Program-made: the position numbers and the translations under genes | In this document: positions 1-4,550 of the stretch, piece by piece | How the letters are laid out: each line of letters opens with the position of its first letter | Numbering within the stretch: the stretch's first letter is position 1 | The notes under the pieces: generated by a model | What the model saw: the letters and a program-made list of their open reading frames with translations, nothing else | Told to the model about the DNA's origin: nothing | Databases searched by the model: none | Source of the DNA: an uncultured Coriobacteriaceae bacterium | GTDB lineage: Bacteria; Actinomycetota; Coriobacteriia; Coriobacteriales; QAMH01 | DNA length: 6,205 nt | Assembly (NCBI GenBank): GCA_902796975.1 | Contig: CADBRF010000111.1 | Span: 1-6,205, forward strand | Reading direction: 5' to 3'

Positions 1-510
1 GGGGTCATAGGCGACGAGCTTCATGCCGAAGGCCTTTGCACGCTCCGCAACGAGGGCGCCAACGTGGCCGATACCGAAGACGGCGAGTGTCTTGCCCTGG
101 AGCTCAGTGCCCACGAACTTCGAGCGGTCCCACTTGCCCTCCTTCATGCTTTTGTCGGCACGGGCAACGTTGCGGGCAACCGCCAGCATGAGAGCCATGG
201 TGTGCTCAGCTGCGGAAACAACGTTGGAAAACGGTGCGTTGCAGACGATGATGCCGCGCTCGGTGGCAGCCTCGCGATCGATATTGTCTACGCCAACACC
301 AGCGCGACCAATGATCTTGAGCTTGGCAGCAGCCTCGATGACCTCGCGCGTGACAGTCGTGGCGCTGCGGACGATGAGGGCATCGTAATCGGGAATCATA
401 TCGAGCAGCTGCTCAGGCGTGGTGTCCGGCTTGAACGTGACATCGTAGCCAGCGTTCTCAAGGATGGCAATGCCAGCCTTGTCAAACTTTTCGGGAATCA
501 GAATCTTCAT
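1..510 (-). CDS. serA: D-3-phosphoglycerate dehydrogenase, N-terminal 170 residues (runs off window edge)
   Basis: SerA oxidises 3-phosphoglycerate to 3-phosphohydroxypyruvate with NAD+, the first committed step of phosphorylated serine biosynthesis, in the cytosol. The visible 170 residues match the family in order. They begin MKILIPEKFD, followed by the substrate-domain segment GRAGVGVDNID at residues 68-78. The conserved block NAPFSNVVSAAEHT is at 91-104. The nucleotide-binding loop GIGHVG is at 146-151, and Asp169 (AYDP) is at the position that usually selects NAD over NADP. The catalytic Arg, Glu and His and any C-terminal ACT domain lie beyond the edge. The ATG at 508-510 is chosen because an AAGGAG ribosome binding site sits 8 nt upstream and the N-terminus aligns with the family. 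The gene is divergent from the next one and is the only clear housekeeping gene here. A related 2-hydroxyacid dehydrogenase is the only realistic alternative. Confidence 0.95.
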   Translation of the reverse strand, partial: MKILIPEKFDKAGIAILENAGYDVTFKPDTTPEQLLDMIPDYDALIVRSATTVTREVIEAAAKLKIIGRAGVGVDNIDREAATERGIIVCNAPFSNVVSAAEHTMALMLAVARNVARADKSMKEGKWDRSKFVGTELQGKTLAVFGIGHVGALVAERAKAFGMKLVAYDP

Positions 511-518
511 AGTGCATA

Positions 519-524
519 CTCCTT
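519..524 (-). promoter_or_regulatory. Ribosome binding site of serA
   Basis: AAGGAG on the minus strand lies 8 nt before the ATG at 508-510. It is a near-consensus Shine-Dalgarno sequence and fixes the serA start. Confidence 0.85.
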
Positions 525-528
525 TTTA

Positions 529-540
529 CTCGCATGCGAG
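529..540. repeat. Perfect 12-bp palindrome CTCGCATGCGAG in the serA leader
   Basis: CTCGCATGCGAG is perfectly self-complementary and lies 5 bp upstream of the serA Shine-Dalgarno, inside the predicted transcript leader. It could be a half-site pair for a dimeric regulator. As a hairpin it is poor because there is no loop. No regulator can be named from the sequence. Confidence 0.5.
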
Positions 541-559
541 GCCTTATGTTTCCATGCGA
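533..559. repeat. Direct repeat CATGCGA, two copies 20 bp apart
   Basis: CATGCGA occurs at 533-539 and again at 553-559, a 20-bp repeat distance, or about two helical turns. The first copy is half of the 12-bp palindrome. Two in-phase copies between the predicted serA promoter and its ribosome binding site suggest a protein-binding site. The repeat is only 7 bp, so chance remains possible. Confidence 0.35.
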
Positions 560-580
560 TTTCTGCGTTTTGCTGCTCTG

Positions 581-609
581 ATTTTAGGAGTGCACTGTAT
601 CTCTGCCCA
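581..609 (-). promoter_or_regulatory. Predicted sigma-70-type promoter of serA
   Basis: On the minus strand, TGGGCA (604-609, 4 of 6 matches to the -35 consensus) is followed after 17 bp by TAAAAT (581-586, 5 of 6 matches to the -10). Transcription would start near 574, giving a leader of about 64 nt that includes the palindrome at 529-540 and the CATGCGA repeats. It was found by eye, so the call is moderate. Confidence 0.45.
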
Positions 610-639
610 CACGCAAGAAGGGACTTGTTGTTCAATTGA

Positions 640-760
640 CATTTGTTTTGAGTTTTTATTACGTTTTGGCAGTAATTAATTAAACATTAAATTTTTCGTT
701 TACATGTTTTTCTGCCTATTCGCAATTTTTATACTATACTACGTTACTGGGAATATATCA
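640..760 (+). promoter_or_regulatory. AT-rich promoter region for the 811-1878 gene
   Basis: The serA-to-811 intergenic region (511-810) contains no gene that I can support. Its middle is strongly AT-rich. Two overlapping -10-like hexamers, TATACT at 730-735 and TATACT at 735-740, face the downstream gene. No good -35 lies 16-18 bp upstream of either: TTTACA at 699-704 is too far away. A start near 745 would give a leader of about 65 nt. The segment also separates two divergent genes and probably carries both promoters. Confidence 0.35.
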
Positions 761-810
761 GTTAAGCAGCTTATCAGCGATTTCATTTTCAACCAGACCG
801 GACAGGGCAC

Positions 811-1878
811 ATGAAGGCAGCGACATCGACCGGCTATCCGCCACTCATCCTCTCGCATATGAGCGCATTGGAATTCTGGCGAACGCACAGCCTGCCCACC
901 TTCCCACATGTGCTCTCCGCAGGAGAAACCGCCCAAGCGCTGAATGCAGTCGTCGGCAACGTGCACGTTCGCTGGCTGCAGGCAGCCCTGCAAGACGACA
1001 GGCTAGAAAAACTGTCTAGACCTGTTAACCTGCTTGCAAATTCTCGGCAGGAGCGCCGCACCACCAAGCTAGCCATAATTCATTGTATGCAATCTCAGCT
1101 CCCCGCTGGTAGCCTTGTCGAACTCGGCACTTTACATGCTCTAGAAAGCCAGCCCCAGGAAGAGCCGGCAGAGGAGGAAACGTCGCGTTTTTCCGGAAGC
1201 GTCCTCGTCGCCACACCCGAGTTCTGCCTCGTTCAGATGGCGTCCATGCTTCCCACATGGGAGCTTATCGAACTCGCCTTCGAGCTATGCGGAAGCTATG
1301 CGCTCTCTCCCTCCTCACCCCGTGGTTACATTCCCCGTACACCCCTCAGCACGCCTGAAAAACTCCAGGCCTTTACAGAGAACGCCGCAGGCATCAAGAG
1401 GGCAAAGCTGGCGCGTACTGCCGCAAAATGGGTAGTTGCCGGCGCACGTTCGCCCGAAGAGGCACGCATCTGCATGCTCGCGTATCTGCCCCGCTCTCTC
1501 GGTGGCATGGGAACTGCAAAACCGCATCTCGGAGCCCGCATTCCCGCACCAGATGCCGCAACACGCATCATCGGCAGCCGCGTCTACACCCCAGATCTCT
1601 ACTGGCCGGACGCTCATATCGTTCTGGAGTATGCTGGCCGGTCATTGCCTTCGCCCGAAGCCCAGAGCAGCTACAACAGACAGCTCAGCAATGCCTATGG
1701 AATGGCTTCAATCGAAGTGGTGCCCTTCTCCCGCGATGACCTTGCCGATTATCCTGGCATCATCAAGCGTTTCGAGCTCATCAACCGCCGCTGCGGCACC
1801 CGCCTCAAGCCAGCAAACGCAAAGCAGCAGTCGCGCCAGCAAGCCTTGCTCGCCTGGATGCAGGAGAAGGCGGTGTAG
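811..1878 (+). CDS. Hypothetical protein with C-terminal DUF559/Vsr-like nuclease-type region
   Basis: This 355-aa protein has no confident name. Residues 130-163 (VLVATPEFCL... LIELAFELCG) and the C-terminal part resemble a protein type I associate with Coriobacteriia, remotely like AbiEi-type antitoxins or DUF559 endonuclease-fold proteins. Residues 261-276 read PDLYWPDAHIVLEYAG, like the DUF559/Vsr strand motif (Asp, then a Glu-x-Asp-Gly turn). Here Asp262 and Glu273 are present, but the Asp expected at 275 is Ala and the usual downstream His is not seen. Residues 288-306 (YNRQLSNAYG... IEVVPF) fit the family's following helix and strand. Catalysis is therefore doubtful, and a DNA-binding or regulatory role is possible. 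The ATG at 811 is the only start after the in-frame stop at 763-765; its ribosome binding site is weak. There is no signal peptide or membrane segment. The gene is convergent with the toxin operon, 18 nt from its end. Confidence 0.75.
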   Translation: MKAATSTGYPPLILSHMSALEFWRTHSLPTFPHVLSAGETAQALNAVVGNVHVRWLQAALQDDRLEKLSRPVNLLANSRQERRTTKLAIIHCMQSQLPAGSLVELGTLHALESQPQEEPAEEETSRFSGSVLVATPEFCLVQMASMLPTWELIELAFELCGSYALSPSSPRGYIPRTPLSTPEKLQAFTENAAGIKRAKLARTAAKWVVAGARSPEEARICMLAYLPRSLGGMGTAKPHLGARIPAPDAATRIIGSRVYTPDLYWPDAHIVLEYAGRSLPSPEAQSSYNRQLSNAYGMASIEVVPFSRDDLADYPGIIKRFELINRRCGTRLKPANAKQQSRQQALLAWMQEKAV

Positions 1879-1896
1879 ACTCGCCGGTAAAACGGT

Positions 1897-2706
1897 TCAG
1901 CGCTCGCACAGGGTGGAAAGCTGATGTTCCAGAAACGATAGATGAGCCAGTTCCTGGTCAGACCACTTTCCGAATAGTTTTTCTCGCAATACCTCGCTCG
2001 CGGAAATCTTCATGCCAGTATTGCTGATTGACTCTGACTGCTCCACCTGCGTCATATGAGGCGGGTAGAGACAACGCTCCATCCGGTCATAGATGTAAAT
2101 CTCATCGAATGTCCCCGATTCCTCCAGAGTCGCCAAATTCTCCACGATGTCATGAACGATCCGGTCGTGGTAAGCAGGGTCGGTCGCTCTTGGAGTAGTC
2201 CCTGCGAGACGCATTTGTTCGTAACGTATTTGGCAACTCAAAAGCGAGATCTCTGGTTTGACGGCAATCATCGCTAGCCAAACAGAGTATCCGCGAGAGC
2301 GCAAAAGCACAGCAGTCTTTGCAGGAACCTCAACAGTCCGGAGGGTTCCCTCGATGATGAGGTTATAGGAGGATTTCGAAAGCGCATTGATTAGATGCTC
2401 GACCATTGCCCCTGCCCACGCCGCTGTGTGAGATACGGCGTCCTTTCCATACGTTTCCTGCAGCTCATTGTAATGAGGATGCATGCGCCGATATTCATCA
2501 CCGTTGATAACGATGACATTCTTGGCAAGACGCTCGCGAAATATCGTATGCAGATAGGTCTTCCCTGCGCCGCTCTGCCCTCCAAGCAGAATTGCAACCG
2601 GTTTCTCGACAGGAGTTAGCATGAGCGGTTTGACAAGTTCATTGACTACATACCCAAAGGCTGCAGAAAATTCCTCAGCGGTGAACCTACTAAAATCCGC
2701 TGTCAT
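1897..2706 (-). CDS. Zeta/PezT-type toxin (UDP-N-acetylglucosamine kinase family)
   Basis: This 269-aa P-loop kinase is close in size to PezT (about 250 aa). Zeta toxins use ATP to phosphorylate UDP-N-acetylglucosamine at the 3'-hydroxyl, which poisons cell-wall synthesis in the cytosol. Visible motifs in order are the Walker A loop GGQSGAGKT at 42-50 (Lys49), INGDEYR at 67-73 with Asp70 as the probable catalytic base, IEGTLR at 118-123, and an Arg/His-containing segment GTTPRATDPAYHDR at 169-182 matching the region that supplies phosphate-contacting arginines. It is the second gene of the operon. Its ATG overlaps the antitoxin stop in an ATGA (2703-2706) and has no good Shine-Dalgarno of its own, so translation probably depends on coupling to the antitoxin. 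The true substrate is inferred from the family, not shown here. Confidence 0.9.
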   Translation of the reverse strand: MTADFSRFTAEEFSAAFGYVVNELVKPLMLTPVEKPVAILLGGQSGAGKTYLHTIFRERLAKNVIVINGDEYRRMHPHYNELQETYGKDAVSHTAAWAGAMVEHLINALSKSSYNLIIEGTLRTVEVPAKTAVLLRSRGYSVWLAMIAVKPEISLLSCQIRYEQMRLAGTTPRATDPAYHDRIVHDIVENLATLEESGTFDEIYIYDRMERCLYPPHMTQVEQSESISNTGMKISASEVLREKLFGKWSDQELAHLSFLEHQLSTLCER

Positions 2707-3296
2707 GCCGTGGCTAGCGATTCTTCAGCGCTCAGGGATGCAATGCGGCGGTCAACAAATTCACTTGCACATTTCAAATACCCGCGGATCTGTGTCAAAC
2801 GCTGCTCGCTGCGATTTTCTTCGTCAACAATTGATGGTTTCATGATGGAAATCTGACTTGCCATCTGTTGGAGCGGCTCGTCATCTTCATCCCTGCCGAC
2901 CTCAAACGAAATGATTGCCCCGATGATGTTGGCAGCTTCCTCGTTGAGAATCTCCTGCTGCAGTGCGTATTCATAGAGCTCGTTCACATCTGGCGTGTGC
3001 TGCTTCACAGCGGTCTGGCTGTCAAGCGATATCAACTCGTAAGCATAAGATTCTGCCTGCTTACGCTGGGCATATGGAATCTCATCGCCATCGCGTTCTA
3101 TGCACTCCAGTATGAAACGGGGGTTCTGAGCAGCGCGAATGAGATTCGCATTCGCCTTGTTGGGTTTCGCGCCCTTCTCATAACGCACAACAGTCGCCTC
3201 GCCCAATCCCAGAAGAGAGGCGAACGATTTCTGGGAAAGCCCATAGCGCTTGCGCGTTCTTTTGACTTCTTCCGCATTGATAGCGTCCGTGCTCAT
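2703..3296 (-). CDS. Helix-turn-helix antitoxin partner of the zeta toxin
   Basis: This 197-aa protein has an N-terminal Xre/MqsA-like helix-turn-helix at about residues 8-55 (KRTRKRYGLSQKSFASLLGL, then TVVRYEKGAKPNKAN). The rest is acidic and probably helical (about 100-197). The layout matches PezA-type antitoxins, in which the N-terminus binds the operator and the C-terminus blocks the kinase ATP site. It is longer than PezA (about 158 aa). It lacks the CxxC zinc ribbon of true MqsA antitoxins, since only Cys65 and Cys176 are present. The ATG at 3294-3296 has a GGAG 6 nt upstream, unlike the toxin, which fits antitoxin being made in excess. It probably represses its own operon through the repeats at 3374-3424. 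Pairing with the toxin is inferred from the 4-nt overlap and family practice. Confidence 0.85.
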   Translation of the reverse strand: MSTDAINAEEVKRTRKRYGLSQKSFASLLGLGEATVVRYEKGAKPNKANANLIRAAQNPRFILECIERDGDEIPYAQRKQAESYAYELISLDSQTAVKQHTPDVNELYEYALQQEILNEEAANIIGAIISFEVGRDEDDEPLQQMASQISIMKPSIVDEENRSEQRLTQIRGYLKCASEFVDRRIASLSAEESLATA

Positions 3297-3302
3297 ATCC
3301 CG

Positions 3303-3306
3303 CTCC
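3303..3306 (-). promoter_or_regulatory. Ribosome binding site of the antitoxin gene
   Basis: GGAG on the minus strand lies 6 nt before the ATG at 3294-3296. It supports that start and contrasts with the absence of a clear site before the toxin. Confidence 0.6.
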
Positions 3307-3373
3307 AGTTCCCACGCCTATATACACTTATCCATAATGCTGCGCCTTTACTTTACATCATGATAATAACACT

Positions 3374-3424
3374 CATTTGATAGTTTTTTCCATACATTTG
3401 ATTGTGTTTTCAATCATTTGTTAG
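3374..3424. repeat. Three phased direct repeats, consensus CATTTGWTWG (probable antitoxin operator)
   Basis: CATTTGATAG at 3374-3383, CATTTGATTG at 3395-3404 and CATTTGTTAG at 3415-3424 are spaced 21 and 20 bp apart, so all three face the same side of the helix. They lie 78-128 bp upstream of the antitoxin ATG, in the only intergenic region of that operon. The best reading is an operator for the helix-turn-helix antitoxin. A site serving the divergent AAA+ operon, or a replication iteron, is less likely. Confidence 0.6.
3399..3416. promoter_or_regulatory. Inverted repeat TGATTG-N6-CAATCA within the direct-repeat cluster
   Basis: TGATTG (3399-3404) and CAATCA (3411-3416) form perfect 6-bp arms around a 6-bp spacer, a size typical of operators bound by dimeric helix-turn-helix repressors. 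It overlaps the middle and third direct repeats. Read on the minus strand it contains TTGAAA, a possible -35 element, although no -10 at proper spacing was found. Confidence 0.45.
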
Positions 3425-3681
3425 TATTCGATAAAAATAAACGGGCTGGCTTTGCCTAAAGCTCTGCATTTTTCATACATCAGAGATTTGACACTTGGTT
3501 TGCAGGGGATTCATTCAACCGCTGCACCAAAAACTATTGCATGTAAAGAGCAGCGATTGCGCCCTGAGCACATGGAGTCCAATCAGCCCCTATGTCAAAA
3601 ATAACCATCGGGAAACAAGAGCCGATTCAACTCAAGCTCGCTGGTTTCCGGTGCATAATGAGCGCGAACACACGATCTGTC

Positions 3682-3687
3682 AGGAGG
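3682..3687 (+). promoter_or_regulatory. Ribosome binding site fixing the AAA+ gene start
   Basis: AGGAGG is a perfect Shine-Dalgarno core, 8 nt before the ATG at 3696. It decides the start in favour of 3696 over an in-frame TTG at 3495, which would add 67 residues without any recognisable domain. Confidence 0.85.
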
Positions 3688-3695
3688 CAATTGCC

Positions 3696-4526
3696 ATGTG
3701 GGAACCAAGTCTTGGTGTTGAATACGAACTAGACAAAACAATGGATTTTCCGCCTGAGCTCACACAAGTTGTGCACGCATCGTTTGAACCGGTGGCGCAC
3801 GCCATTGCGCACGACGTCCCGGTCTACCTCTATGGCCCTGCGGGGAGCGGCAAGAATGTGCTGGTGGAGCAGGTTGCCCTCGCTTTCGGCCTGGACTTCC
3901 ACTTCATGGGGTGCGTGACCGATGAATACAAACTCGCTGGCTTTGTCGATGCAGGTGGCACCTACCATCCCACTGAGTTCTACCGTGCCTTCAAGAACGG
4001 TGGCATCTTCTTCCTCGACGAGTTCGATGCCTCCGACCCCGCCGTTGCCGTTGCCCTCAACGCCGCCATCGCCAACCGCTACTTCTCCTTCCCGGGAGAG
4101 ACAATCCACGCACATCCAGATTTTCGCGTCGTGGCAGCAGGTAACACGCTGGGCACGGGGCGCGATGCCATCTACACCGGCCGCATGCAGCTCGACGCCG
4201 CCTCACTTAACCGTTTCGTCACCATTCCGGTGGGGTATGACCCAACCATCGATAGCTTCTGCGCCCAGGGGGATCCAGCTCTGCTGGAGTTCATCAGCAC
4301 CTATCGCGATGCCTGCTCTGAGCTGGGCATTCCCTCCATTGCCTCCTACCGCAACATCAAGATGATCAAGACCTACGAACCCGTCATGCTCCGCGAGCAG
4401 GTTCTCCAGCTCGCGCTGGTGAAGGACCTCTCCGCCGATGACGTCTCCGCCCTGTGGGGAACCGGCAAGTTCGACGAAGACAACCACTGGTCCCGCGCCC
4501 TGCGCGACTTGGCTCAGAGCCTCTAG
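3696..4526 (+). CDS. MoxR/CbbQ-type AAA+ ATPase (AAA_5 family)
   Basis: This 276-aa cytosolic ATPase is predicted to remodel or load a partner protein by ATP hydrolysis. Motifs, numbered from the ATG at 3696, are Walker A GPAGSGKN at 47-54, Walker B GGIFFLDEFD at 102-111 with Asp108 and Glu109, sensor 1 VVAAGNT with Asn150, a probable arginine finger at Arg173 (LDAASLNRF), and a sensor-2-like segment ASYRNIK near Arg219. Length and motif order fit the MoxR/CbbQ/NorQ/CobS group. Position 54, after the P-loop lysine, is Asn rather than Ser or Thr. This group usually works with a neighbouring von Willebrand A-domain protein, and the next gene, 24 nt downstream on the same strand and in the same frame, is the obvious partner. 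Its biological target is unknown. The family call is secure; the role is inference. Confidence 0.9.
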   Translation: MWEPSLGVEYELDKTMDFPPELTQVVHASFEPVAHAIAHDVPVYLYGPAGSGKNVLVEQVALAFGLDFHFMGCVTDEYKLAGFVDAGGTYHPTEFYRAFKNGGIFFLDEFDASDPAVAVALNAAIANRYFSFPGETIHAHPDFRVVAAGNTLGTGRDAIYTGRMQLDAASLNRFVTIPVGYDPTIDSFCAQGDPALLEFISTYRDACSELGIPSIASYRNIKMIKTYEPVMLREQVLQLALVKDLSADDVSALWGTGKFDEDNHWSRALRDLAQSL

Positions 4527-4550
4527 CTACAAAAACCGACGAGGGCCGCC

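Larger units (their letters stand above)
3297..3695. other. Divergent intergenic region between the toxin-antitoxin operon and the AAA+ gene
   Basis: These 399 nt hold no gene that I can support. The part nearest the toxin operon (about 3340-3440) is very AT-rich and contains the repeat cluster at 3374-3424. The reading frame that continues upstream from the AAA+ gene to a TTG at 3495 has no Shine-Dalgarno there and encodes no recognisable domain, so it is treated as leader. A TTGACA at 3488-3493 lacks a matching -10. CATAAT at 3654-3659 is a possible -10 for the AAA+ gene without a good -35. No promoter for the antitoxin could be fixed with confidence. Confidence 0.6.

Noticed and set aside
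64..639. Plus-strand open frame opposite serA
   Set aside because: It lies antisense to clearly recognisable SerA coding sequence and runs past it into the promoter region.
636..662. Plus-strand promoter TTGACA with TATTAC
   Set aside because: The spacer is only 15 bp and the site is about 150 nt from the gene; the TATACT pair at 730-740 is closer, though also imperfect.
1869..1885. Possible terminator hairpin between the convergent genes
   Set aside because: The GGCG/CGCC stem is only 4 bp with a 9-nt loop and has no T-run on either strand.
3374..3424. Iteron-type replication origin
   Set aside because: The 20-21 bp spacing is iteron-like, but there are only three copies with a 10-bp core, no DnaA box that I can see and no replication initiator gene in the window.
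3449..3473. GCTTT-GCCT-AAAGC hairpin followed by a short T-run
   Set aside because: The stem is 5 bp and weak, the T-run is 6 nt away, and no plus-strand gene ends upstream.
3495..3695. N-terminal extension of the AAA+ protein from a TTG start
   Set aside because: There is no Shine-Dalgarno near 3495, the 67 added residues show no domain, and a perfect AGGAGG lies 8 nt before the ATG at 3696.
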